A stretch of 64,000 bases of DNA, from the NCBI GenBank assembly GCA_016124635.1, contig WGNJ01000018.1:124001-188000 (forward strand), given 5' to 3'. Positions 17,758 through 26,255 of the stretch are shown piece after piece (position 1 is the stretch's first letter; the number at the start of each line of letters is the position of its first letter). The translations under genes were made by a program, and so were the position numbers. Source of the stretch: Alphaproteobacteria bacterium (GTDB lineage Bacteria > Pseudomonadota > Alphaproteobacteria > Micropepsales > Micropepsaceae). A model generated the notes under the pieces. The model saw nothing but the letters and a program-made list of their open reading frames with translations, had not been told where the DNA came from and searched no databases.

Positions 17758-18931
17758 CTTGTTCGATGATCTCAGCGGGCGTGAAAAAACTCCACCCAAG
17801 ATCCTCGTTCTTGAACTTCCCGTCCTTTTCCCGGTCATACGGCCTCCACTCCAACTCCCCGTCTGAGTTTCGTTCAAGTATCAATATGCATTCCGTCGGC
17901 AAGTTCCAAACAGACTCAATGGCGTCATTGATCGAGCTATTGACCACAATGCGAGCATCGGCGGCCGTTAGCTCGGCGTACCGAACGGCCGTCGGATTGT
18001 CGTGCAATATGCTCGCTAGAATTCCGCTGACATCACTCCCCTTCGGCAGCAGCTTGTTCAAAATCGCCAACTGCGCGAGGCCGGAGTTCACGAGCACCGC
18101 CTCGGTGCCTGCTCGAGGTTTTTTCTCTTTCTTGTCGCGCCCAACTGTATACAGGTCATAACCCAGCACCATTCCGAATAGGAAGATCGGATGCACGAAA
18201 ACTGAGTGATGGTAGTAGAAGCGCAGGCTGTCCAAAAACACCTCTGGTCCAACGCTGCTTTCCCCAAGTTGTCGGGCTATCGCTAATGGATCTGTATCGA
18301 TCCAGCCTCTCGGCACAATTCTACGTAGTTCTTGGCTGATTTTTCGTCCGTCGATCGATTGCAAGGATTTTCGCAATACGGCCAAGGAGAAGGGTGACTG
18401 TGAAATGCTGCGGAGGGCGCTCCTGATTGCCGAACTCTGCGTCGCCAGCGCTTCCAACTGCGTCAGCAACAACGGATCCGAAACAACCTCCTCAAAGCAT
18501 TCCTCGATGATTTCCTCATGAGGCCGGTTCTTACCTTCGCCGTCCGTTTTCGCTTTGACCTTTTCATTCAGTTGCCCATCTGCGACTTCGAACGTGCGAT
18601 CGAGTGAATCGTAGAAGGCCTCAAACTCCGCGCCAAGAACATTCGCGGAAGAGTTCAACTCCGCCAGGCGACTGTGGACGAAGTTTAGAGCGTCGAGGTC
18701 TCCTTGCTTCTGCTTGATTTGATTGGCTATCCAAGCCAGCCCAGCCGTGACCAAAACACCCAAAAGGGTGAGCGGGACGCCAATGGCGACTTGCAGCCAC
18801 TGACCACGGTCGGCCCATAGAGCCAGATCAGCCGCCGCGCCGCTGAAAGCAAAACCGGCTGAGTAGGCTGCCAACCCAACTAAGGCCACGCCCAAAATTC
18901 CCAGCGCCCAGAACACACCGAAACCGCGCAT
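17744..18931 (-). CDS. Membrane protein with large cytoplasmic domain, unknown function
   Basis: The 395-aa protein begins with two close hydrophobic helices (GVFWALGILGVALVGLAAYS and an ADRGQWLQVAIGVPLTLLGV segment). A coiled-coil-like stretch (IKQKQGDLDALNFVHSRL) and a long soluble region follow. The ATG at 18931 follows GAGGGGG 5 nt upstream and is preferred over an ATG 11 codons earlier. A third hydrophobic stretch (HPIFLFGMVLGYDLYTVG) lies near residue 250. I do not recognise the family. It is the first recognisable gene pair after the integrase and may be island cargo such as a membrane-acting defence protein, which is only inference. Confidence 0.65.
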   Translation of the reverse strand: MRGFGVFWALGILGVALVGLAAYSAGFAFSGAAADLALWADRGQWLQVAIGVPLTLLGVLVTAGLAWIANQIKQKQGDLDALNFVHSRLAELNSSANVLGAEFEAFYDSLDRTFEVADGQLNEKVKAKTDGEGKNRPHEEIIEECFEEVVSDPLLLTQLEALATQSSAIRSALRSISQSPFSLAVLRKSLQSIDGRKISQELRRIVPRGWIDTDPLAIARQLGESSVGPEVFLDSLRFYYHHSVFVHPIFLFGMVLGYDLYTVGRDKKEKKPRAGTEAVLVNSGLAQLAILNKLLPKGSDVSGILASILHDNPTAVRYAELTAADARIVVNSSINDAIESVWNLPTECILILERNSDGELEWRPYDREKDGKFKNEDLGWSFFTPAEIIEQGAVG

Positions 18932-19481
18932 TCTATCCCCCTCAGAACGCGCTTCAGTTTGCACGCGATAGCAACGAGGTCGAGAACTTGACGCTGTTTT
19001 AGTGAGAACGTTCCTCTCTTGAGTTGCATTTCAGCGCCAATGTCGGCCCTGTTATGCGCCTTGGAAGGCGAAAGTTTCAGGCAGGCAACAACGAAATGGG
19101 GAATGCATAGATCGTTGGCTTCCATGTTGATCCATGTGGCAGCCATCGTTGTTTGTTAAACGCCGCAAGCCAGCGTCCGATCAACAACAACGCACGGAGG
19201 GCTTTACCGGAGTTGGCGTTTTCGCAGGCGCCTGAGTTGACCTGGGGCCCCTTTTCGCAACCGCATTTAGCTCTTCGGCGATAAGCCGTTGGTCGAAAGG
19301 CGCAAGTCGCGCGACGCCGGCGCGTGACTGTCGACACGGGTCCACCCGCGCCCACCGGCGTTGTCGCCTCTGATAATGGCATTCCAACTCAAGTGCAGGC
19401 ATCGCTCCATCGGGGCCATCACCGTCGCTGGCGTGACCCACCAATGCCGACCACGAGTTATTTCGTGCCGGAAGGTCGGTT
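18932..19481. other. 550-bp non-coding stretch with repeat D1
   Basis: No convincing gene is present. A short reverse frame (18880-19146) overlaps the membrane-protein start and lacks a ribosome-binding site. The right part (about 19180-19369) is repeat copy D1, related to 20999-21183. Confidence 0.6.
19180..19369 (+). repeat. Island repeat D, copy 1
   Basis: This shares with 20999-21183, in the same order, AACAACAACGCACGGAGGGC-like sequence then TTTACC, the block TGGGGCCCCTTTT, and GGTCCACCCGCG followed by CCACCGGCGTTGTCGCC. The copies have diverged between these blocks, so the duplication is old. Confidence 0.6.
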
Positions 19482-19907
19482 CTAGGTCCAGCTTTGGCGC
19501 TTGAACCAGTAGTCAAAAGGATCGCTCTCTTCATTTCCGGGCATCCCTGTGGATTGTGTAGCGATCGGCTGTGCGAATGATGCACCGTGGACGTACGTTC
19601 GACGTCTCTCGTCGCTTGGCGAGAGACGATTCAAGCCATGCCCGATTCCTGAAGGACGATTCAAGCCATACACGGTCGCTCTCTCTTTGGAAGGTTTGGT
19701 AAGAAATTTACGGTGCTCTTCTTCCTTTTTTTTTGCTTCATCCAATTGCCTAAGGCGCTCGTTGTGGCGCTGCTCCGCCACCAGCCGCCGCTTCGCAGTT
19801 AGTTGTTCTTGGATGGTGAGCTGCGCACGGACCTCTGACACGCATCCCTTGCAAGCCTTTAACAACATCTTTTCGTAAACGTGACCGTCGCTACGCACGT
19901 AGTTCAA
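19482..19907 (-). CDS. Hypothetical protein, coiled-coil segment
   Basis: The 141-aa frame overlaps the 3' end of the upstream basic-protein gene by 17 bp. The start is uncertain: TTG at 19907 begins the frame, and an ATG at residue 14 is an alternative. It contains KACKGC near the N-terminus, a strongly helical charged stretch (RLRQLDEAKKKEEEHRKFL), and a short internal repeat, GLNRPSGIGH and GLNRLSPSD, matching a direct repeat in the DNA (ACGATTCAAGCCAT at 19626 and 19656). Function is unknown. The small Cys pair may bind metal. Confidence 0.45.
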   Translation of the reverse strand: MNYVRSDGHVYEKMLLKACKGCVSEVRAQLTIQEQLTAKRRLVAEQRHNERLRQLDEAKKKEEEHRKFLTKPSKERATVYGLNRPSGIGHGLNRLSPSDERRRTYVHGASFAQPIATQSTGMPGNEESDPFDYWFKRQSWT

Positions 19908-20397
19908 AATAAAGAGGTCGCTTTGAGACGTAGTTTGGTTTCAGAAGCCGAGAAATGAACTCTGCAACTAGTGAGCGCTCCGCACTTTCAAAATGCGGCA
20001 TCAACAATCTCTCGAGCGTGGGGCGGCGATCATCTTTTCGCGACTTCGTCTTTGAGCGCCTACTGGTGATACGCGCATTGTTTGCCGGAGCTTCGCCCCT
20101 GGGTGTAGATGCTCTGCTCGTCGCCTTTTTCTGCTTCGTCTTCTTCCGCTTCGCCTGCAGAGACGGCTTTGCGACTGGTGCGGCGCCGGTCCCATCCGCG
20201 TGTTCAGGTGATCGAGGAGGACTTACCGGCCGGGCCCCCTTCAAGACTGAGGTATCCTGGAAGCGGTTAGCTTTTCCTACAACGATCACATCCTTTTTGC
20301 GTCCGTGAGAAAACGCCTGCCCCACGATCCGGGCTTCACTCTTTGGCGTTGGGAGAGCAGATAGAGTCTTGCGCCGCCCTTGCCGCTCCTTTTCCAC
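19891..20397 (-). CDS. Basic hypothetical protein
   Basis: The 168-aa protein is rich in Lys, Arg and Ser (for example AKRKKTKQKKATSRAS and RRSKTKSRKDDRR), with a hydrophobic-helical C-terminal part (LERLLMPHFESAERSLVAEF). GTG at 20397 is well supported: AAGGAG lies exactly 8 nt upstream. The composition suggests a nucleic-acid-binding protein with a disordered middle. It overlaps the next reading frame, so the two form a likely pair. No family recognised. Confidence 0.55.
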   Translation of the reverse strand: MEKERQGRRKTLSALPTPKSEARIVGQAFSHGRKKDVIVVGKANRFQDTSVLKGARPVSPPRSPEHADGTGAAPVAKPSLQAKRKKTKQKKATSRASTPRGEAPANNARITSRRSKTKSRKDDRRPTLERLLMPHFESAERSLVAEFISRLLKPNYVSKRPLYFELRA

Positions 20398-20535
20398 TCG
20401 ATACGCTCCTTGATCGTAGTAGCATTCTCATTTCCATCATAAATTTCGTGGGACTTAGTCGCAATTGCAGACGCAGCCCAAGGCTACGCGAACGCGTCTC
20501 GACCGTTCCGCAAACACGCCAACGCTCCGACCCCG

Positions 20536-20659
20536 GGTCCACCCGCGCCCACCGGCGTTCTCCCCCGCCCGACCGTGGCCGCTTCCAAACTCAACCGCGG
20601 TTGTCACGGGATTGCAGTGGAGCAGCTGAGATGGCGCCGGTGGACGCGGGTGCGTGCGG
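20536..20659. repeat. Inverted-repeat element, copy 1
   Basis: The left arm GGTCCACCCGCGCCCACCGG (from 20537) and the right arm GGCGCCGGTGGACGCGGGTG (from 20633) are near-perfect inverted repeats around about 75 bp. The internal part resembles copy 2 at 21157-21262. Confidence 0.7.
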
Positions 20660-20770
20660 CGCTCAAGGAGTGCTGGCCGCGTCGGTAACCCGGGATCACG
20701 CAGACGAGCACGGAGGTTGCCAGCGCGTGAACACCAGAGGGACGCACTTGGTGAACGAAGCCACGACCAA

Positions 20771-20870
20771 ATACTGACTCGTACAGACTCGCTGGACGGC
20801 CGCCCTGCCCCGACCTAGCGACCGGCAGTCAGCGAGTCTCCCGAGCCATCTGGAGTCATCCTAGAGCTCA
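20771..20870 (+). repeat. GANTC-rich repeat A, left copy
   Basis: Starts ATACTGACTCGTACAGA and ends with GCGAGTCTCCCGAGC then GGAGTCATCCT. It holds four GANTC sites in about 80 bp and pairs with 41605-41705. Confidence 0.75.
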
Positions 20871-20998
20871 TTCGCCAACGGCGGTCGCCCGGCGGTCACG
20901 CAAGCTCAACGACGGGGCACAGATGATACGCGTCGCGTGGTTAATGCGGGTGGCGCCGCGGCCCGCGCCAGTGCCACGGGACTCTTCGGGCCAACCTC

Positions 20999-21183
20999 CG
21001 AGCAACAACAACATGCGAGGGGCTTTACCCGATTTTTGAAAGTAGGGCCCGGGGGTCTGTTTTTGTAAGCACTGGAGTTCGTTCTGGGGCCCCTTTTTGC
21101 GCCCGCGTCTCAAAAGGCGCAGAGCGATGCAACGACACACACACGTCGACGCCGGTCCACCCGCGTCCACCGGCGTTGTCGCC
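20999..21183 (+). repeat. Island repeat D, copy 2
   Basis: Diverged copy of 19180-19369: AACAACAACATGCGAGGGGC then TTTACC, TGGGGCCCCTTTTTGC, and the GGTCCACCCGCG block followed by CCACCGGCGTTGTCGCC. Its last block is also the left arm of the inverted-repeat element that follows. Confidence 0.6.
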
Positions 21184-21262
21184 ATGCGACCACGGCCCTC
21201 CAGCTCAATTGCGCCCCGCGAGATCGCGGTGGAGCCGCTGCGGGCGCCGGTGGACGCGGGTG
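21157..21262. repeat. Inverted-repeat element, copy 2 (perfect 18-bp arms)
   Basis: CACCCGCGTCCACCGGCG at 21158-21175 and its exact reverse complement at 21245-21262 enclose 69 bp. Copy 1 at 20536-20659 has the same arms with few changes. There is no coding potential inside, so these look like miniature non-coding elements. Confidence 0.8.
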
Positions 21263-21362
21263 CGTGCGGCAACGAACGTCGCGCGGATGGATGCATCGCG
21301 ATCGCGAGCCAGTGCTTGATCTAATTGACCGCGACGACACCGCCGCGCGACTGCTGCCTCAC

Positions 21363-21471
21363 AATCAACTCCAGAGAGTCATGGGATGGCGTTGGCCGGG
21401 AGGGATACCGACCTAGCCAAGAGACGCTCACGAGTCTCCTGAGTCATCTGGGAGTCACCTGGAGGCATCTC
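21363..21471 (+). repeat. GANTC-rich repeat B, left copy
   Basis: Contains CCAGAGAGTCA, GGCGTTGG, GATACCGACCTAGCCAAGAG, then CGAGTCTCCTGAGTCATCTG and GGAGTCACCT. It closely matches 41821-41930 and has four GANTC sites. Confidence 0.8.
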
Positions 21472-21750
21472 AATTCGCGGGGCTCGCAGCAGGCTCGCTT
21501 TTACCGTGCAGCCCACACGGATTCGATGGATCGCGCGGACGGAAAAGGGGGCGGGGCACGCCGCGGCGATGTCGATCAAGGACACGCCAGCGGACGCCGG
21601 TTTGCGGATGCGCACGGACGACACGAGCGAGCAGCGCATAGCAGCGCTCTCGCGAAGGGGAACGAGGCTCAGGACGTTGACGTTGCCAGTGCTGGCCAGA
21701 CCCTAGCTGCGAGCGCATAAATGTCTTCGGCGCGTAGGCGCGGGCGCGCT

Positions 21751-22077
21751 TCACTCGTCATGCGGTGCGGCCCACACTTCCACTGTCGCATCTGTTACCG
21801 TGAACAGACCCACGGCTTCAGCCGCATCGACAAAGGTGTCATACGGCCCAAGGCTCTCCACATCGTCATCGGCGAAAAATTTATCGGCGTACCGATACAC
21901 CACTAGCTCCCCTGCTCCCGCACCTGGACCTCCACTGTCCCACCGCTGGCGGCCGACCACTACGCCATTCTCGCGTACCTCTTCCATAAGGTCTCCGGGC
22001 TGCTCGTCCTCATCGAGTTTTCCTAGGTGCGGCATCAGCTTACACGTCGCTTCGCTATCGAAAAAACGCTCGGCCAT
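21751..22077 (-). CDS. Small acidic hypothetical protein
   Basis: The 108-aa protein starts at ATG 22077, preceded by GAGGACGAAAC (Shine-Dalgarno with 4-nt spacing). It is acidic and contains CKLMPHLGKLDEDEQPGDLM, a Gly-rich turn and YDTFVDAAEAVGLFTVTDAT. No family recognised. It lies 90 bp downstream of a winged-helix-like small gene and the hsd operon on the same strand, so it may be co-transcribed with the restriction genes. Confidence 0.6.
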   Translation of the reverse strand: MAERFFDSEATCKLMPHLGKLDEDEQPGDLMEEVRENGVVVGRQRWDSGGPGAGAGELVVYRYADKFFADDDVESLGPYDTFVDAAEAVGLFTVTDATVEVWAAPHDE

Positions 22078-22167
22078 GTTTCGTCCTCGAGGCTGACAAG
22101 TGTGCATTCTCAACCCAAAGCTCGCCGCGGGCACAGCAACAAGGGTCAGTCCGTTTTAGCGAGAGCG

Positions 22168-22425
22168 TCACTTCGCCCTCAAGAACTTCGCGCCCTCGTC
22201 TGTCAACACGACAAGATCAACCATAACATTGTATGCAACGAGATTAGCTTGCCGGAGCTTGTCGAGAACATCAAAAACCTCCACATCGCTCGCGCCAAAC
22301 TGCTCTGCAAAGTACCTCGCTACATCGCCACCAGAAACTCCTTCGATACAGTAGGCTGAGCGGTCAGGTGCATCGCGAATGAACTGCAATACGTCCTTCT
22401 CGCTGAACGGCTTCGTCTCGGTCAT
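22168..22425 (-). CDS. Small winged-helix-like protein downstream of hsdR
   Basis: The 85-aa protein reads FSEKDVLQFIRDAP, then GVSGGDVARYFAEQFGAS and VFDVLDKLRQANLVAYNVMV, and ends LVVLTDEGAKFLRAK. The helix-turn-helix-wing order and the final LTDEGAKFL are typical of small winged-helix DNA-binding proteins. It begins 30 bp after hsdR on the same strand and could be a regulator of the restriction operon, but that is inference. Confidence 0.65.
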   Translation of the reverse strand: MTETKPFSEKDVLQFIRDAPDRSAYCIEGVSGGDVARYFAEQFGASDVEVFDVLDKLRQANLVAYNVMVDLVVLTDEGAKFLRAK

Positions 22426-22455
22426 TTGTAATGCCTATTTTCCTACCGGAGCCCG

Positions 22456-25400
22456 TCACGAAGGAGAGTTCGCGTCTCTCGTCAATTCAAAAACCATGTC
22501 GCCGACGAACCGCTTGAACGACTCGTTCTCGACGAACTGCTTGTAGACCTGCGTATCGTCCTTCAGGAGGTGCTGCATCACCTTGGCCAGCGCCTCATCG
22601 TGGGCCATACGCGCTGTGTGCGGGGTGTTCTCCTTGGCGTTCTGATAGGCCGCGTCTGCGGCGACTTTCGGCGCGATGTCATCGCGAATCCGCTTCGCAA
22701 CCCGGTCAGTGTCAGAAAACAACGTCCCGAACTGATCGTTAAACGCCTTCAAAATGTTGCTCAGCCGATCCAGCTCGGCTTCCAACTTGCGACCGCCTGC
22801 GTTCGTGGGGACTGGGTCGATCTCTGCGTCCGTGTCCGCTAGGGCGATCTTCATCGCCGCTTTCTTTTCGACGCGATAGCTGTCCATGTCGATCGCTTCG
22901 AGGATGCCTTTGGCCAGGTCTTCCTCCTTTGGGGCTGGCAGCTTGGGCGTGAGCAGATCGAGGAAAATGGATAGCTTCTCCCACTCCGGGTTGCTGTAGG
23001 GGATCACCGACGACAGGAAGGCGTAGGTGCGGCAGAAGACCTTCGCCTTGCCCTTGAAGTCCACCTGGCCGTTCTCGTCGAGCTTGTCCACGTAGACGGC
23101 GACGCAGAGATCGAGGATCGGGTCCAGCTTGTCGCGATCGGCACCGTTGAGAAACAGCGCCACCACTTGCTGCACCTGCTCCGGTGCGTAGACCTGCGCT
23201 GCATCCAGCGCTCCCTTCAAATCGTGCAGCTTGTTCGGGTCGGTCTCCTCGGCGAGCAAGGTGGTCCGGTAGTAGTCCTGGAAGGCGAAGGTGATCGCTG
23301 CGCTGTTGTTTTGGAAGTCGAGCACGAAGCAGTCGTGCTTTTGCGGGTGGGCGCGGTTAAGGCGCGATAATGTCTGCACCGCTTTGATGCCGGACAGCGG
23401 TTTGTCCACGTACATCGTGTGCAACAGCGGTTCGTCGTAGCCGGTCTGGAATTTGTCGGCGCAAATCAAGAAGCGGTAGGGGTCGGTCTGGATCTTCCCG
23501 GCGATGTCGTTGCTGGAAAACCCGTTGAGCGATGCCTCGCTCACCTTCGTGCCTTTGTATTCATGCTCACCAGAGAAGGCGACGATCGCCTGATACGGGC
23601 TCTTGCGCTCCGCCAGATACGCTTTGAAGGCATGGAAGTATTGGATGGCCCGCTCGATGCCGCTGGTGATCACCATCGCTCGTGCCTCGCCACCGATCTT
23701 TCCAGTGGCCATCACTTGCTCGTGGAAGTGGTCCACCATGATCTCAGCCTTGAGCCGGATCGCGTGGTCATGGCTCTCGACGTAGCGGCGCAGTTTCTTC
23801 CGCGCCTTGTTGGTATCGAACTCCGGGTCGTCCTCAGTCTTCTTGACCAGTTTGTAGTAGCTGTCCACCGGCGTGTAGGCCTTGAGCACGTCAAGGATGA
23901 AGCCCTCTTCGATCGCCTGCTTCATGGTGTAGCTGTGGAAAGGCCGATGCTTGATCCTTCCCTCGGCGTCGGGCGGCAGCGGTTCCCCGAACATCTCCAG
24001 CGTCTTGTTCTTGGGTGTAGCGGTAAAGGCGAAGTAGCTGGCGTTGGTCAGCATCTTTCGCTCCGCCATGCGCTTCTCGAGTGCGGCGTTCACCGTGTCC
24101 TCTGGGTCGACATCTTCGTCATCCGCCGGGGCGCTGAGCGCCTGACTCATTGCTGCCGAGGTCTTGCCACCTTGGCTGGAATGCGCCTCGTCTATGACGA
24201 TGGCGAACGTTTTGCCGCCCTCGGTCGCGATCTCGTTGAGGATGAAGGGAAACTTCTGAACCGTCGAGACGATAATCTTTTTCCCCTCGACGATGAAGCG
24301 GCGAAGGTCGCCGGAGTGCTCTGCGTGTCCCACCGTGGCGCCCACCTGCATGAATTGCTTGATGGTGGTCTGAATCTGATTGTCGAGAATGCGCCGGTCG
24401 GTCACGACGATGACGGAGTCGAACACCTCCTTGTCACGGCGCTTCAATCCGATGAGCTGGTGCGATAGCCACGCGATGGAATTCGACTTCCCGCTACCCG
24501 CCGAGTGCTGGACCAAATAGCGCTCGCCCGCGCCCACTGCTCGCACATCGTCGAGGGCCTGGCGTACAAGCCTGAGCTGATGGTAGCGCGGCCAGACCTG
24601 CTTACGCCGCTTCTTGCGGGTGCGCGGGTCCTTCTCTTCGACGATCTGCGCGTAGTTCTCGAGGATGTTGGTCAAGCTCGATGGCGTCAACACCTCCTTC
24701 CAGAGGTAGTCCGTCTTGAGACCGTTGGGGTTGGGCGGATTGCCCGCTCCATCATTGTATCCTTTGTTGAACGGCAGGAACCACGAGCCCTTGCCGCGCA
24801 GTTCGGGGCACATGCGCACCTCGCTGTCGTCAACCGCGAAATGCACCACGCAGCGGCCGAACTCGAACAGCCGTTCACGCGGATCGCGGTCGCGCTTGTA
24901 CTGCTCAACGGCGTCAGCGACGGTTTGCTTGGTGAGGCTGTTCTTCAGTTCGAACGTAGCGATGGGCAGGCCGTTGATGAACAAGCACAGGTCGAGTGCA
25001 CGCCGCGTCTCGTCGGTGCTGTAGGCGAGCTGGCGTGTGATCGAGAAGCGGTTCTCGGCATGCAGCTTCTCCGCCTTGGCGTTGCCCGGTGACGGCGTGC
25101 CGTAGAAGAGGTCGAAGTGCAGCGGCCCGTGATCCACGCCCTTCCGGAGCACATCGATGGCGCCGCGCTTGCCGATCTCAGCCGACAGGCGGGCGAGGAA
25201 TTTGAGCCGATTGATGTCCTTGGCGTCGGTTGCATTGATCAGCGCGAGCTTCTTGAACGCCTCGGGCTGCGTTACGCGTAGGAAGGTGAAGAGCTGCGGC
25301 ACGTCGAGCGCGTGGGCGCGGTCGTAGTCCTTTGCGCTGCCGGCGGTGTAGCCGGTACCGCCATAAGCCGCCGGCGACTCTTCGAGCGTGTTCGATGCAG

Positions 25401-25476
25401 CGGCAAGGCCGTCCACGCCGGTCATGTGCCGCATGATCAGCGTTTCGAGACCCTTCTCGCTGACATCGGTGGTCAT
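22456..25476 (-). CDS. hsdR: Type I restriction endonuclease subunit HsdR
   Basis: The 1006-aa motor/nuclease subunit has the PD-(D/E)xK nuclease site (D162, then E176 and K178 in IATFELKN), the Walker A motif HSAGSGKS (324-331), the DEAH box VIDEAHSSQGG and the helicase motif FAFTATPKN. A C-terminal helical region probably contacts HsdM/HsdS. It translocates DNA with ATP and cleaves unmodified DNA at a distance from the recognition site. The ATG overlaps the preceding gene by 4 bp. All key residues are intact, so the enzyme looks functional. Confidence 0.95.
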   Translation of the reverse strand: MTTDVSEKGLETLIMRHMTGVDGLAAASNTLEESPAAYGGTGYTAGSAKDYDRAHALDVPQLFTFLRVTQPEAFKKLALINATDAKDINRLKFLARLSAEIGKRGAIDVLRKGVDHGPLHFDLFYGTPSPGNAKAEKLHAENRFSITRQLAYSTDETRRALDLCLFINGLPIATFELKNSLTKQTVADAVEQYKRDRDPRERLFEFGRCVVHFAVDDSEVRMCPELRGKGSWFLPFNKGYNDGAGNPPNPNGLKTDYLWKEVLTPSSLTNILENYAQIVEEKDPRTRKKRRKQVWPRYHQLRLVRQALDDVRAVGAGERYLVQHSAGSGKSNSIAWLSHQLIGLKRRDKEVFDSVIVVTDRRILDNQIQTTIKQFMQVGATVGHAEHSGDLRRFIVEGKKIIVSTVQKFPFILNEIATEGGKTFAIVIDEAHSSQGGKTSAAMSQALSAPADDEDVDPEDTVNAALEKRMAERKMLTNASYFAFTATPKNKTLEMFGEPLPPDAEGRIKHRPFHSYTMKQAIEEGFILDVLKAYTPVDSYYKLVKKTEDDPEFDTNKARKKLRRYVESHDHAIRLKAEIMVDHFHEQVMATGKIGGEARAMVITSGIERAIQYFHAFKAYLAERKSPYQAIVAFSGEHEYKGTKVSEASLNGFSSNDIAGKIQTDPYRFLICADKFQTGYDEPLLHTMYVDKPLSGIKAVQTLSRLNRAHPQKHDCFVLDFQNNSAAITFAFQDYYRTTLLAEETDPNKLHDLKGALDAAQVYAPEQVQQVVALFLNGADRDKLDPILDLCVAVYVDKLDENGQVDFKGKAKVFCRTYAFLSSVIPYSNPEWEKLSIFLDLLTPKLPAPKEEDLAKGILEAIDMDSYRVEKKAAMKIALADTDAEIDPVPTNAGGRKLEAELDRLSNILKAFNDQFGTLFSDTDRVAKRIRDDIAPKVAADAAYQNAKENTPHTARMAHDEALAKVMQHLLKDDTQVYKQFVENESFKRFVGDMVFELTRDANSPS

Positions 25477-26255
25477 CCAGTAACCCTGCTGCTTGCCGAC
25501 TGAGTGTGAACGTCGACCACGGCGGATCTGATCGCTATGGTTAGAGGCGTCCCGCCGACGTCGAACGTTCTGTCCCAGGCGTGTTCAGGGATTGTATCCT
25601 TCGACTGAGCCACTACACAGCGATGCCATTGCATATGGTTTCGCAGGAGGGTCCGGCGACCGTCGTCCATTTCGTGGGCGTCAAGAAAGCCCAGATAAAC
25701 GACTACGATCGGTATGCCCATTGATGCCAGCTTCCAGGAAAAGGCGAGCCGATTGCTGAGCTGGTAGTGGGAGTCGGCCGACAACGAAAAGCCCGGCATC
25801 AGTTCATTCCATGCCGCCGATGCCTCAGCCAACGCTGCTTCGATCTGCTGCCTGTTCGGGCTTGAAGCGCCGCATCTGTCGTCCGAGAACTCCCCCTCGT
25901 GGGCCTTTGCCTCGACCAAAACGAGGCCGGGGCGTGTCTCGACGCTGCATGTGCTCACCAAGTCCCAGTTCGGGGTATTGGCGCCGCCCGGCTGCTTCAG
26001 CCACCAGCCGGTGAGCGTTGCCCGATCCTGATCGGAGAGAAAGCCAGGCGTTTCTCCCAGCTTGGCCTCGTCCGGCTCCAGGAAGCCGCGAGGCATCCAA
26101 TGCTCCGCGGCGGTCACCCGAGCGTGAGGCGCGACCAACGAGTTGAGAAAGGCAGCAACCTCGCTGCGGGCGGCGCTTGTCAGCAGCAGGCAGCGCAAGC
26201 GACTGCCTTTGAACTCGCGCTCGCGAAACTTGATCGTGCGTTCTGCCGGGGTCAC
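25473..26255 (-). CDS. PD-(D/E)xK-like protein inside the type I restriction operon
   Basis: The 260-aa protein contains WDLVSTCSVETRPGLVLVEA followed by KAHEGEF, giving a D98...E115-x-K117 arrangement matching PD-(D/E)xK nuclease-fold enzymes. Around it are VVVYLGFLDAHEM and other beta-helix alternations fitting that fold. Its ATG overlaps hsdS by 4 bp and its stop overlaps hsdR by 4 bp, so it is made in step with the subunits. It is not a standard type I component. It could be an accessory nuclease or a structural helper; cleavage activity is inference. Confidence 0.7.
   Translation of the reverse strand: MTPAERTIKFREREFKGSRLRCLLLTSAARSEVAAFLNSLVAPHARVTAAEHWMPRGFLEPDEAKLGETPGFLSDQDRATLTGWWLKQPGGANTPNWDLVSTCSVETRPGLVLVEAKAHEGEFSDDRCGASSPNRQQIEAALAEASAAWNELMPGFSLSADSHYQLSNRLAFSWKLASMGIPIVVVYLGFLDAHEMDDGRRTLLRNHMQWHRCVVAQSKDTIPEHAWDRTFDVGGTPLTIAIRSAVVDVHTQSASSRVTG

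Larger units (their letters stand above)
20398..21750. other. 1.35-kb non-coding repeat-rich region
   Basis: Six-frame reading gives only short, low-quality frames. The stretch holds two inverted-repeat elements (20536-20659 and 21157-21262), repeat D copy 2, and one GANTC-rich repeat pair (20771-20870 and 21363-21471). It looks like a mosaic of small repeats or module-boundary debris rather than a decayed gene. Confidence 0.65.

Noticed and set aside
18880-19146. 88-aa minus-strand frame overlapping the membrane-protein start
   Set aside because: No Shine-Dalgarno, overlaps a better gene start (ATG 18931 with GAGGGGG), and has no recognisable fold.
19181-19585. 134-aa minus-strand frame
   Set aside because: It runs through repeat D copy 1, has irregular composition and overlaps a better-supported gene; probably non-coding.
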